Shown here piece by piece: positions 35,415 through 44,558 of a DNA stretch of 64,000 nt. The notes beneath the pieces are model-generated. The model saw nothing but the letters and a program-made list of their open reading frames with translations, was not told where the DNA came from and ran no database searches. The translations under genes were made by a program, and so were the position numbers. Numbering within the stretch: position 1 is the first letter of the stretch; every line of letters begins with the position of its first letter. This stretch comes from a bacterium (GTDB lineage: Bacteria; Zixibacteria; MSB-5A5; GN15; FEB-12): the NCBI GenBank assembly GCA_020444475.1, contig JAHLKV010000003.1, positions 310,001 through 374,000 on the forward strand, in the 5' to 3' direction.

Positions 35415-36354
35415 GATCCCCCAACCGCTCGGCGACTATCCCCGCCAGCGCTTCGGCAAAGCGGGGATCATCGTTGAACATCGGCATGCGGCGCAACCGC
35501 CCGTTCGCAATCTCGCCGACCACCGTCGGCAGCTCTATATCGAGTTCGTAGAGCGTCTCGATATGATCGCACACGAAGGCGATCGGAACAATGAACAGCC
35601 CGCCCTTCTTCTCTCCGAGCAGACGGCGACACTCATCGATCGTGTCCGGACCAACCCACTCGACCGGTCCGGTACGACTCTGAAACGATACGAAATGCTC
35701 GCGCTCACCCGCGGCGAGTTTCGCCGAGCGGTAAATCTGATCGACATACGGATCCCCTTCGTCGACGAATTTCCGGGGGAGCGAATGGGCCGAGAAGAGC
35801 AGTGTTTCATCAGGTTTCATATTCGCATCGATGTAGTCGCGCAACAATGCGATGTAGTGTTCGTTGTCGTGGAAGTCCTTGATGAACTCCGCCCGGACAT
35901 CGGAGTACCGTTTGAGTGCCTTCGCCGCGACTGCAAACGACGATCCCGTAGTGGCGATGCTGTACTGAGGATACATCGGCAGAAAGATCATTCTGCGAAA
36001 ACCCTCCGCATACGCCTGGTGCACCACCGTGTCGATCGCGGGATGGAAATAACGCATACCGACATAATAGCGGAAGTTTGAGTAGTCCTCCCCCAGCATC
36101 TTCTGGATCTGCTCCCCCTGCAAGCGGGTCCACTTCAGGAGCGGGGAGCCGCCGCCGATCAGTCGATAGTGCTCCTGCACTTTCTTCTTACGGAGAGTTG
36201 AGATCAGCGCTGCGAACGGCTTCTGCAGCACTGCCCCGCCGGGCAGCCGAATCAACGTACGGTCGGAGAAGATATTGTAGAGATACTCGCGGATATCGTC
36301 GACCGAATCCGGTCCCCCCATCGCCACCAATATGACACAGCTCTTGTCAGCCAT
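35401..36354 (-). CDS. hemH: Ferrochelatase
   Basis: The 317-residue protein has the opening VILVAMGGPDSVDDIREYLYNIFSD, the MRYFHPAI and PQYS blocks, the catalytic His in LLFSAHSLPRKFVD, and the acidic HIETLYELDIE near the C terminus. It inserts ferrous iron into the porphyrin as the last step of heme synthesis. The SAHSLP form resembles that of Bacillus-type enzymes, which can act on coproporphyrin, but no HemQ gene is nearby. It lies 8 bases after hemN and overlaps hemY. Confidence 0.95.
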   Translation of the reverse strand: MADKSCVILVAMGGPDSVDDIREYLYNIFSDRTLIRLPGGAVLQKPFAALISTLRKKKVQEHYRLIGGGSPLLKWTRLQGEQIQKMLGEDYSNFRYYVGMRYFHPAIDTVVHQAYAEGFRRMIFLPMYPQYSIATTGSSFAVAAKALKRYSDVRAEFIKDFHDNEHYIALLRDYIDANMKPDETLLFSAHSLPRKFVDEGDPYVDQIYRSAKLAAGEREHFVSFQSRTGPVEWVGPDTIDECRRLLGEKKGGLFIVPIAFVCDHIETLYELDIELPTVVGEIANGRLRRMPMFNDDPRFAEALAGIVAERLGDHGRS

Positions 36355-36362
36355 AGCGGGTA

Positions 36363-37757
36363 TCAGATAGTTCGCGAGAAGGTCGGTTTCCTGCCGTTCC
36401 CGTCACCGGACAGGTAGGCATCAAACGTCATGGCTATATTACGCACGAACGTCCGTCCAACCGGTGTGATTGTAAGACCATCCTCGCTCTCGGTGAGGAA
36501 GTCGTCATCGAAAAACTCCGCAAGCCGCTCGTGCTCGGCCGTGAAGTCGGTTCGGTAGTCGATTTGAAATCGCGCTCGCAAATCATTGAACGGCAGATAG
36601 AAGTTGCACATCAACGAAGAGATCACGTACTGTCGAACCAGATCGTCCTGCGATAAGTGCATACCGCGATAAACCGCCAGACCGTCTTCGGCAATGGCGC
36701 TCTTGTAGCTGTCCAGGCCGGACTGATTCTGGAAAAACGCGTCGTTGACGTACCCGATCGATGACATACCAAACCCGATCATCTCCGGCGCGGCCTGAAC
36801 GGTGTACCCCATGAAATTGCGATGCAGTCGACCGTCGTCCTGCGCCAGCGACAGTTCGTCGTCGGGCAGCGCGAAATGGTCCATACCAATCTGCTTGTAC
36901 CCCGCCGCAGTGAACATCTCGACCGCGGTCGCGAACAGACGATATTTCTCTTCGGTCGTCGGTAAGTCCTCGGGGCGAATCTTCGCCTGATTCGATTTTA
37001 CGTTCGGCAGATACGCAAACGAGTAGACCGCCAGCCGGTCCGGCCGCATGGCGATCACCTTCTCCAGTGTGGCGCCGAAGCTATCGACTGTCTGGAACGG
37101 CAAACCGTAGATAAGATCGAAATTGATCCCCCTGAAAGTCAACGCGCGTGCTTCGGCCAGCATGTCGGCAACCATCTGCTCGGACTGGACGCGACCGATC
37201 GCTTCCTGCACCTGCGGGTCAAGATCCTGCACACCGAGCGAGACGCGGTTGAATCCGCGCTCCGAAAGATACCGGAGCTGTTCGCAGGTGGTCACGCGCG
37301 GATCAAGCTCGATCGACATTTCCGCCCGGTCCGTGAAGCTGAAATGACGGTCCAGCATCGTCATAATGCGCTCCAAACCGTCGTTCCCGATATACGTAGG
37401 GGTTCCGCCGCCGAAATGAAGCTGGCTGACCTGTTTGCGACGATCAAGCAGTCCGGCGACCGCTCCAATCTCCCGCTCCAGCATGTCAAGATACGAACTG
37501 ACACTCTCTTCGCTGCGCGTGATGCAGGTGTTGCAGCCGCAGTAGAAACAGCGACTCCGACAAAACGGGATATGACAATAGAGCGCCAGTGGCTTGTCGG
37601 TATGTACCGCGGCAGCCCGAAGGGCTACACGATAGTCGTCGTTGCCGACACCACCCGACCAGACCGGCGCGGTAGGATAGCTCGTGTAGCGTGGACCCGG
37701 CCGGTCGTACTTCCGGAGCAACTCGATTGGAATGGATGTCGCGGTGGTCGCTCTCAT
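36363..37757 (-). CDS. hemN: Oxygen-independent coproporphyrinogen III oxidase (radical SAM)
   Basis: The 464-residue protein has the radical-SAM cluster motif CRSRCFYC followed by GCNT in CHIPFCRSRCFYCGCNT, the glycine-rich LHFGGGTPTYI, and SIELDPRVTTCEQL. It continues RVSLGVQDLDPQVQEAIGR and NFDLIYGLPFQT, and the C-terminal HemN-specific domain is present (YKQIGMDHFALPDDEL, HRNFMGYTV). Full length and the GCNT extension distinguish HemN from HemW. It decarboxylates coproporphyrinogen III to protoporphyrinogen IX without oxygen. The start overlaps the stop of hemE as ATGA. Confidence 0.96.
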   Translation of the reverse strand: MRATTATSIPIELLRKYDRPGPRYTSYPTAPVWSGGVGNDDYRVALRAAAVHTDKPLALYCHIPFCRSRCFYCGCNTCITRSEESVSSYLDMLEREIGAVAGLLDRRKQVSQLHFGGGTPTYIGNDGLERIMTMLDRHFSFTDRAEMSIELDPRVTTCEQLRYLSERGFNRVSLGVQDLDPQVQEAIGRVQSEQMVADMLAEARALTFRGINFDLIYGLPFQTVDSFGATLEKVIAMRPDRLAVYSFAYLPNVKSNQAKIRPEDLPTTEEKYRLFATAVEMFTAAGYKQIGMDHFALPDDELSLAQDDGRLHRNFMGYTVQAAPEMIGFGMSSIGYVNDAFFQNQSGLDSYKSAIAEDGLAVYRGMHLSQDDLVRQYVISSLMCNFYLPFNDLRARFQIDYRTDFTAEHERLAEFFDDDFLTESEDGLTITPVGRTFVRNIAMTFDAYLSGDGNGRKPTFSRTI

Positions 37758-38779
37758 GGCGTGAAACTCCGCACCGTGTCAATCATCGCCTGCACCGACT
37801 CGATCGGCGTCTCCGGTTCGATGCCGTGACCCAGATTGAAAATCAACCGGCGGTGATCGTCGACGCTCTCGAGTATCCGACGAGTCGCTCGGCGCACGTC
37901 GTCCACATCGCCAAACAGTACGGCTGGATCGAGATTCCCCTGCACGGCCTTGTCCTTGAGGCGATCGGCGACTGCTCCGATACTCGTCCGGTAATCAACC
38001 CCCACCACTTCGCACTCGACCTCGGCAACCAGATCCACATACGGTGCAATATTGTTTACGAACAGGATGCGCGGCGTGTTGAGATTTCGAAGCTTGCTGA
38101 AAATCCGTGTCATCGGCTTCACCGACCACTCCACAAAATCATCCGCCGAAAGCACGCCCCCCCAGCTCTCAAACACCTGCACGGCATCCGCACCCGCTTC
38201 AATCTGCGCCCGAAGGTAGTTTGCGCTCACGGTGACGAGCTTGTCGAACAGGGCGTGAGCCGCATCCGGGTGCTGGTGCAGGAAGCGTTTGGCGCGGTTG
38301 AAGTTCTTGGACCCGGATCCTTCAATCATGTACGCCGCCAGCGTGAAGGGCGACCCGATGAAGCCGATCAGCGGTTTGTGCGGCAAGTCCCGCTTGATGC
38401 GCCGAATGCCCTCCAGCGCAAAGCCCAACTCCCTGTTGATATCAACGTCACGGAGACGCTCGATGTCGGCTGCACCCTGGATCGGATTGTGCAGCACCGG
38501 ACCGCCTTCGGGAAAATCGATCTTCATCCCCATCGGCTCCAGCATCGTCAGAATGTCGGAAAAGAGAATCGCGGCATCGAGATCGAACCGGTCGATCGGC
38601 TGCTTGACGACTTCGGCAATCAACTCCGGGGAGCGACACAACTCCTGGAACGAGACCTTCTCCCGTACCGCCCGATACTCCGGAAGGTACCGTCCGGCCT
38701 GGCGCATGATCCAGATCGGGATCGGCCCGTCGTTCTCCCGCCGACAGGCGGCAAGGAAGAGACTCTCGCTCACGCCCAT
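37754..38779 (-). CDS. hemE: Uroporphyrinogen decarboxylase
   Basis: The 341-residue protein carries IWIMRQAGRYLPEYRAVREK, the arginine-rich signature that binds the acetates of uroporphyrinogen, DAAILFSDILTMLEPMGM, GFIGSPFTLAAYMIEG and NLGHGIEPETPIESV. It converts uroporphyrinogen III to coproporphyrinogen III in the cytoplasm. It overlaps hemL by ten bases and hemN by four. Confidence 0.97.
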   Translation of the reverse strand: MGVSESLFLAACRRENDGPIPIWIMRQAGRYLPEYRAVREKVSFQELCRSPELIAEVVKQPIDRFDLDAAILFSDILTMLEPMGMKIDFPEGGPVLHNPIQGAADIERLRDVDINRELGFALEGIRRIKRDLPHKPLIGFIGSPFTLAAYMIEGSGSKNFNRAKRFLHQHPDAAHALFDKLVTVSANYLRAQIEAGADAVQVFESWGGVLSADDFVEWSVKPMTRIFSKLRNLNTPRILFVNNIAPYVDLVAEVECEVVGVDYRTSIGAVADRLKDKAVQGNLDPAVLFGDVDDVRRATRRILESVDDHRRLIFNLGHGIEPETPIESVQAMIDTVRSFTP

Positions 38780-40062
38780 ACGTGCGCCTCTTCGGAAATC
38801 ACCGACACCAGCAAATCGGCGGCCTGCTGCAGCATCTCATCCGTGTGGGCCGCAGACAAAAAGCAAACTTCGTAGCCCGAGGGCGGCAGGTACACGCCGT
38901 TGTTCAGAATCGACTCGTGCATACGGTTGTAGTGCGAGATGCCGTCGGTATCGATGGCCGATGCCGCCCGTGGCAGCTCGCGCTGGAATACGACCCAGAA
39001 GATCGAGGCCACGCCGGCGATCATCACCGTCTTGTTAGTCAACCGAGATATCATACTTGCAACGAAAGCGCGGTTCCTTTCTTCGAGCTGCGCGTGAAGC
39101 CGACCGTCTGACAGCTTCTGCAGCGTCGCCAGACCGGCGACCATAGCGACCGGATTGCCCGACAGCGTCCCCGCCTGATAGACCGGACCGAGCGGCGAGA
39201 GTTTGTTCATGATATCCGCCCGGCCGCCGAACGCGCCGACCGGCATCCCGCCGCCGATTATCTTTCCGTACGTAACAAGATCAGGATGAATGCCGTAGTA
39301 TGAAGCTGCCCCGCCCATGCCGACGCGGAACCCGGTAATGACCTCATCGAGAATCAACAAGGCGCCGTGTTTTTCGGTCAGTGCTCGAAGCAGCCTGATA
39401 TATTCATGACGTTGAATCAGCAATCCATTGTTGGCCGGGATGCCTTCAATGATGACGGCCGCCAGCCTGTCGCCGTGCCGGCGGAAGAACTCCTCCAACG
39501 CTTCTTCGTCGTCCAGGGGAAGGACCGCCGTCTGCGACGTGATCGTCTTCGGCACCCCCGCCGATGACGGCTGGCCGAATGTTACCAGACCGGACCCTGC
39601 ACTTACCAGCAGATGATCGCTATGTCCGTGATAGCAGCCTTCAAATTTGAGGATCAGATCGCGGCCGGTAAATCCCCGTGCGACCCGGATCGCCGACATC
39701 ACCGCCTCGGTCCCCGAGGACACGAATCGGATGCTCTCCACCGCGTCAACGTGGTCCACGATAAACGACGCCAGGTTGTATTCGTGCTCGGTCGAGGCAC
39801 CGAATGTCATACCCCGGTCGATCTGCTGCTTGACTGCGGCGACAACATCGGGATCGCCGTGGCCGAGAATCAGCGGCCCCCAGGAACAGCAGAAATCCAG
39901 GTAGCGATTACCATCGACATCAATCAGCCAGGCGCCGTCGCCCCGATCGATGAAACGCGGCACGCCGCCGACCGACTTAAATGCGCGAACCGGCGAGTGT
40001 ACCCCACCGGGGGTAACGGCACCGGCCTTTTCCATCAATTCACGTGACTTGTCGGTTTTCAT
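38770..40062 (-). CDS. hemL: Glutamate-1-semialdehyde 2,1-aminomutase
   Basis: The 430-residue protein has GGVHSPVRAFKSVGG, FCCSWGPLILGH, RFVSSGTEAVMSAIRVARGFTGRD, LILDEVITGFRVG and the PLP lysine in LVTYGKIIGGGMPVGAFGG. It makes 5-aminolevulinate from glutamate semialdehyde, the product of HemA, so this organism uses the C5 pathway. The ATG at 40062 was preferred to a GTG two codons upstream. It lies 56 bases after hemC. Confidence 0.97.
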   Translation of the reverse strand: MKTDKSRELMEKAGAVTPGGVHSPVRAFKSVGGVPRFIDRGDGAWLIDVDGNRYLDFCCSWGPLILGHGDPDVVAAVKQQIDRGMTFGASTEHEYNLASFIVDHVDAVESIRFVSSGTEAVMSAIRVARGFTGRDLILKFEGCYHGHSDHLLVSAGSGLVTFGQPSSAGVPKTITSQTAVLPLDDEEALEEFFRRHGDRLAAVIIEGIPANNGLLIQRHEYIRLLRALTEKHGALLILDEVITGFRVGMGGAASYYGIHPDLVTYGKIIGGGMPVGAFGGRADIMNKLSPLGPVYQAGTLSGNPVAMVAGLATLQKLSDGRLHAQLEERNRAFVASMISRLTNKTVMIAGVASIFWVVFQRELPRAASAIDTDGISHYNRMHESILNNGVYLPPSGYEVCFLSAAHTDEMLQQAADLLVSVISEEAHVWA

Positions 40063-40118
40063 ACTCACTTATACCGATTGATTCGAAATGTGTTGAGTCG
40101 AACGCCGGATCGAAGTCG

Positions 40119-41045
40119 TCAGGCGCAGCGAGCTCGCTCCTCGGTGAGCTCGAAAAATGCGCGGTCGACCACCTGATCGATATCCTCACCCCGTACGTCG
40201 GTTAATCTTGACTCGCCCCAGCCGTCTCCTTCGCGTCTGCCCAGGACGGCTCTCAGCCGGAACCGGGGGCCATCGATTTCCGAGAAAACCCCCAACGGCA
40301 GTGAACAGCCCTCGGCAAACTTCGCCAGCAAGCCTCGTTCGATAGCTGCGGCTGCCGCGTCGGCCTCGGAGTTCAACCGCTCGACAACCGAACGGACCCG
40401 GCCGTCATCCTCACGAACCTGAATACCGAGAATCCCCTGCGCCGGCGCGGGAAGGAACTCTTCGGGATCGAGCAGGACAACGTGAAGGTCAATCAGAGAC
40501 AGATTCAATCGGGTGACGCCCGCTGCAGCTATGATTATCGCATCGAATCGCCCCTCGCGCAAGCGATTGATCCGGGTCGGGACATTGCCCCGGAGATCCC
40601 GTACTCGAGCATTGGGAAGAAAACCCGCTATCTGGCAGGCGCGTCGCGGCGAACCGGTACCGATGACGGCATCCGGTCGCACCGGCAGAACTCCCTCACC
40701 GATAAACGCGTCGCGACGAACCAGCAGCATTTCCCGGCGATCAGCGCGGTACCCGATCGCACCGAGCATCAATCCGGCCGGCTGGCTGGTCATCAGGTCT
40801 TTCAGGGAGTGGACGGCGAGGTCAATCTCACCGGACAACAGAGCAACTTCCAACTCTTTGGTAAAGAAACCCTTTCCTTCCATCTTGTCGAAAGAGACCG
40901 AGTCGATCTTGTCGCCGCTGGTCTGGATGATCTTGAGAGCGACATCGCATCCGTGCTCGCGCTGCAATATGTCACGGACATACCGAGCCTGCCACAGAGC
41001 CAGATCGGAGCCCCGTGTACCTATGGTCATTTGCCGGGAATTCAT
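40119..41045 (-). CDS. hemC: Hydroxymethylbilane synthase
   Basis: The 308-residue protein has the TIGTRGSDLALWQARYV start, DKMEGKGFFTKELEVALLSGEIDLAVHSLKDL, GSPRRACQI and RDLRGNVPTRI. The dipyrromethane-cofactor cysteine is in FAEGCSLPLGVF. It joins four porphobilinogens into hydroxymethylbilane. The start overlaps the stop of hemA as ATGA. The next enzymes of the path, HemB before it and HemD after it, are not encoded in this window. Confidence 0.97.
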   Translation of the reverse strand: MNSRQMTIGTRGSDLALWQARYVRDILQREHGCDVALKIIQTSGDKIDSVSFDKMEGKGFFTKELEVALLSGEIDLAVHSLKDLMTSQPAGLMLGAIGYRADRREMLLVRRDAFIGEGVLPVRPDAVIGTGSPRRACQIAGFLPNARVRDLRGNVPTRINRLREGRFDAIIIAAAGVTRLNLSLIDLHVVLLDPEEFLPAPAQGILGIQVREDDGRVRSVVERLNSEADAAAAAIERGLLAKFAEGCSLPLGVFSEIDGPRFRLRAVLGRREGDGWGESRLTDVRGEDIDQVVDRAFFELTEERARCA

Positions 41046-42316
41046 CCCGCGACCTTGGATTCACCGAGTGTAGGGTGTTCGAAACTGAGATCGGACCGAA
41101 GCGCAACCAGACGCTCGGAGAGTGCTTTGATCGACTGGAACGAAGAATGTCCGATGAGTTTCCTGACGGTTCTGGCCACGGTCTCCCGCTCTTCATCGGA
41201 AAGCGAGGTCAACCGGTGTGCAAACAACTCGGACAACGCTTTGTTTGCCATCTCTATCGACTCGTTGTAGGAATCGCGGAAGATCGGCTTGAGACTGGTC
41301 TCGATCCGGTCAGAAAGGTAGCGCTGGATGGCGTCTCTAACGATGTCGTTAGCCTTGCCGGCTTCGACGAACTTCTTGCGTAGATTCCCCTGCGCGGCGG
41401 ACTTTAAGCGAGGAATATCGATGACCTCAAGACGCGGATGGCCGGTGCAGGCGAGGTCAAAATCGCGGGGAACGGCCAGATCGATACAGATCACCCGATG
41501 CTCGCTGTCCGGAAGCCGATCCGCAAACGAACCGTCGAAAACCGGGTCACTCGATGCCGTCGCGGAGACTATGGCGTCACTCTCGACCGGCCTCTCATGG
41601 AACGCCGCCAGTGCCAGCGCCCGACCACCAAATTCTTCGGCCAGCTTCTCTGCTTTGCCGGGCGTCCGGTTCACAAAAACCATCTCGGCGTTCGGCCACT
41701 GCCTGATCTGTTTGGCCAGTTTTATAGTCATAGCCCCCGATCCGACCAGCACGATCGTCGCCTTCTCTCTGGAGCCAAGTTTGCCATACAGTTGCTCAGC
41801 GGCCAGCGATGCCATCGAGAGAGCGCCTGTGCCGAGATCCGTCTCACGCTTCACCCGCTTGGCCACCTGAAGCGCCTCCTGGGCCAGGCTGTCGAGCGCA
41901 GGGCCGGAAAGACCGGCCTCGGCAGACTCCTGCCAGGCCTGTTTAAACTGGCCCGTAATCTGGGTCTCACCCACAACAAGCGACTCCAGCGAAGAGACCG
42001 TCCTGAATAGATGGGTGATGGCCTCGCGACCGGTGAAATGATAGAAGTCGTTCGGGAAAAACGCTATCTGCCGACTGTCACGGAAAAAGAAATCAATCAG
42101 GCGGTGCAGCAGGCGGCTACCGGGCTGCTCGTGGCTGTCGACGGCGTAGAGAAGCTCCACCCGATTACACGTCGCAACATAGATCAGCTCAGAGACGCCG
42201 AGGGCGCTCTTCAACTGCTCCAATCGGGCGGTCCGATTCTCTCTCTCGATTGTCAATCGCTCCAACAGCGGCAGGTTCTGCTGCCAAATTGAGGTGCCGA
42301 TAATCCCGAACGTCAT
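41042..42316 (-). CDS. hemA: Glutamyl-tRNA reductase
   Basis: The 424-residue protein has the catalytic cysteine in LIYVATCNRVELLYAV, the FHGREAITHLF-like helix, GETQITGQFKQAW, the NADPH-binding VGSGAMTIKLAKQI, and DLAVPRDFD. The C-terminal dimerisation helices lie in residues 320-424. It reduces glutamyl-tRNA to glutamate semialdehyde, the committed and usually regulated step. It is the first gene of the operon. Confidence 0.96.
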   Translation of the reverse strand: MTFGIIGTSIWQQNLPLLERLTIERENRTARLEQLKSALGVSELIYVATCNRVELLYAVDSHEQPGSRLLHRLIDFFFRDSRQIAFFPNDFYHFTGREAITHLFRTVSSLESLVVGETQITGQFKQAWQESAEAGLSGPALDSLAQEALQVAKRVKRETDLGTGALSMASLAAEQLYGKLGSREKATIVLVGSGAMTIKLAKQIRQWPNAEMVFVNRTPGKAEKLAEEFGGRALALAAFHERPVESDAIVSATASSDPVFDGSFADRLPDSEHRVICIDLAVPRDFDLACTGHPRLEVIDIPRLKSAAQGNLRKKFVEAGKANDIVRDAIQRYLSDRIETSLKPIFRDSYNESIEMANKALSELFAHRLTSLSDEERETVARTVRKLIGHSSFQSIKALSERLVALRSDLSFEHPTLGESKVAG

Positions 42317-42535
42317 GTCCGCCTGTACCCTCCAACAATAGATGGATCCCTAACTTGTCGCAGAGTATCGGCACGAAAACCGGACGAATTGTCACGGAAA
42401 TGTCACGCTTGTGAAAAATGTAACGAAAAATTGGTCGTAATAGTCTACTCTTGAGTATGGATTAAAAGAAGTCAGTCCTTACCCGGCAGTAAGTTACGAA
42501 GGACGGTAGAATCTATCTTGTTTAGCGTGAGTCAG
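42317..42535. promoter_or_regulatory. Upstream region of the heme operon
   Basis: The gap between the heme operon and the signalling operon has a 7-base direct repeat TGTCACG at 42390-42396 and 42401-42407, about one helical turn apart and 75-90 bases before hemA. It may be a regulator site. No clear promoter pair was identified. Confidence 0.3.
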
Positions 42536-44188
42536 TTATTCGGGCAGGGAGAGTGATGACAGTGGAAACCGAAGGCGCAGGGTCGTCCCGGCGCCAACCT
42601 CACTATCTATCTCCACTTCACCGCCGTGATTCTGAATGATTCGAGCGCACGTGACCAGGCCGTACCCGTGACCGCCTTCCTTGGTCGTCAAGTGACACTT
42701 GAAAAGCCGTTCCTTAACCTCGGGCGTAATCCCGGTCCCGTTGTCGGAAACAGAGAGCACGACGTACTCGTCCTGAAGCGACGTACGGAAGGTGATCTCG
42801 CCGTTTTCCCGACCAGCCTCGCGGATGGCATCGGCGGCATTATTGGCGAAGTTCAACAACAACTGGGCGATCTGATCGGTGTCCATCGCGAATCTCGGAA
42901 GATCGTTGTCGGCGTGTACCTGGATGGTGATTCGTTTGAACTTCTTCTGGATCGAGACAAACGACAGAACTTCGGAGATGACAGTATTGAGATCGGCCTC
43001 CGCTTTCCTGGTGTCGAGACGCGTGTAGTCCATGAGACCGGCCGTGAAGCGCTCCATTTTGGCGACGTGCGACTTGAGCTTCTCCAGCGAATTCTCGACT
43101 TTCTCCACCTTCCCCTTTGCGAGATTCATCTGAGAAATCTCCACCCCACCCAGAATGAGACCCAGGAAGTTGTTCAACTCATGCGAGATCGACGAGGCCA
43201 TCACGCCCCGATCGGCAAACTTCTCCAGTGAAAACATGCGCTGATCGGTCTCTTTCTGCTCCGTGATGTCGTCGAGCGTGATCACCATATCGCAGGCGCC
43301 GTCGCGATCCATCAGGGTGGCGTTTACTGCGAAGATGCGCTCCGAGGAATGTCCCGAAGCCACCAGCGACTCGCTGATGCGGCCTCGTTGCGCTGTTCTC
43401 GCCCGATCCAGCCGCCTGGCCCAGCCGGGAAAAACGCGGTCGGAGAAAACCTCTCTGATGGTGCGGCCCTCTTCGGCCTGCAGATTGGCCAGAGGGGGAT
43501 AAAGCGCCTGCAGGATATGCCGACCTGCGCTGTTGACCTTGGTGAGCCGATCGGAAGCGTCGAATACGAACACGCCCTGGCGAACGTTGTTGAGAATCTC
43601 GAGATACCACGCATTCAGCCGCGCTATCTCGAGAAAAAGGTACGAACTGGCCAGCATGGGAGAGATTGTCCCGGCCAGCATGGAAAGCAGTTTGACCTCG
43701 GCGTCTTCAAACCTGCGCCCGCCGACTTTCTGACCCAGTCCGAGAACCCCCGCCAGGCTATCGCCGTGATAAAGGGGCGCCACAACCTCAACCCCACAGC
43801 GAAGCAGCGTTTGCGCGATATCTTCGGGAGCCTTTTCCGGCGTCAGGTCCGCCACGATGCAGGAGCCCGGACAGTTTTCGATGTAGTCGATAAGGTCGGT
43901 CGTGGCACCCAGAGTAGCCAAATCGGCGTGGTCCTTGAACTTCCCTATCCCACAGTAGAACGAAGCATCGGAGGGAGAGCCGGGATTGCTGATAAGGGCA
44001 AAGGCACTGGTCACGGAGAACTGCCCCGACGTCGTCAGCAGCAGGACTTCGACCAGATGTGAGAAATCCGGTTTCGTTGCGAACTGCCGGGTCAATTTCG
44101 CCAGCGCGTCGAGAGCAAGGATCTGCTTATCTACCAGTTGATTGCGCGCTGCCGCACCGGTCGGCATGTAATCGACTTTGGAAGCCAT
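42536..44188 (-). CDS. GAF-PAS sensor histidine kinase
   Basis: The 550-residue protein has no transmembrane segment. Residues about 28-185 form a GAF-like domain (VAPLYHGDSLAGVLGLGQK). Residues about 195-310 form a PAS-like domain (VFDASDRLTKVNSAGRHIL, VITLDDITEQKE). The phospho-accepting His near residue 335 is in ASSISHELNNFLGLI, of the HisKA type. The ATPase domain has N (LLNFANNAADAI), DNGTGI and GHGYGLVTC. It is a cytoplasmic kinase. It lies 19 bases after a STAS gene as the last member of the six-gene operon. No response regulator is adjacent, so its partner is open; the lone receiver at 20.2 kb is one candidate. Confidence 0.93.
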   Translation of the reverse strand: MASKVDYMPTGAAARNQLVDKQILALDALAKLTRQFATKPDFSHLVEVLLLTTSGQFSVTSAFALISNPGSPSDASFYCGIGKFKDHADLATLGATTDLIDYIENCPGSCIVADLTPEKAPEDIAQTLLRCGVEVVAPLYHGDSLAGVLGLGQKVGGRRFEDAEVKLLSMLAGTISPMLASSYLFLEIARLNAWYLEILNNVRQGVFVFDASDRLTKVNSAGRHILQALYPPLANLQAEEGRTIREVFSDRVFPGWARRLDRARTAQRGRISESLVASGHSSERIFAVNATLMDRDGACDMVITLDDITEQKETDQRMFSLEKFADRGVMASSISHELNNFLGLILGGVEISQMNLAKGKVEKVENSLEKLKSHVAKMERFTAGLMDYTRLDTRKAEADLNTVISEVLSFVSIQKKFKRITIQVHADNDLPRFAMDTDQIAQLLLNFANNAADAIREAGRENGEITFRTSLQDEYVVLSVSDNGTGITPEVKERLFKCHLTTKEGGHGYGLVTCARIIQNHGGEVEIDSEVGAGTTLRLRFPLSSLSLPE

Positions 44189-44207
44189 AATCTTACGTAA
44201 AGTGAGT

Positions 44208-44558
44208 TTACGAGTGTGCCTTTACTGCCACGTCGCGGTTTTCGACAATGGTCAGGAACTCCGATAAATCGAGCACGCTGAACACGTGCATGATATTCTG
44301 CGATACATTACACAGGATGATATCACCGCCTGCATCGCGCGAAGCCTCCATCGTCCCCAGGATCGACCCGACTCCCGCCGAGGAAAGAAACTCGAGAGCC
44401 CGCATATCGATCACGATACGTGTAAATCCCCGTTGCTGGGCGCTGAGGATGGCCCCGACCATCTCGTGGGCGTTATTGTTGTCGAGCGAAACACCGGTCG
44501 TGATCACTAATGTATCGTCTCGAACGATCTCTTCCTGAAGAGGTTTGGATGATGCCAT
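44208..44558 (-). CDS. STAS-domain anti-anti-sigma factor-like protein
   Basis: The 116-residue protein is a single STAS domain: LVITTGVSLDNNNAHEM, a beta strand FTRIVIDMRALEFLSSAGVGSILGTM with the serine pair at the usual phosphorylation site, and a C-terminal helix FSVLDLSEFLTIVE. Such proteins are switched by phosphorylation by an anti-sigma kinase and dephosphorylation by a PP2C phosphatase; both activities are encoded just upstream. The ATG at 44558 overlaps the preceding stop (TAATG), with GGAGC before it. Confidence 0.92.
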   Translation of the reverse strand: MASSKPLQEEIVRDDTLVITTGVSLDNNNAHEMVGAILSAQQRGFTRIVIDMRALEFLSSAGVGSILGTMEASRDAGGDIILCNVSQNIMHVFSVLDLSEFLTIVENRDVAVKAHS

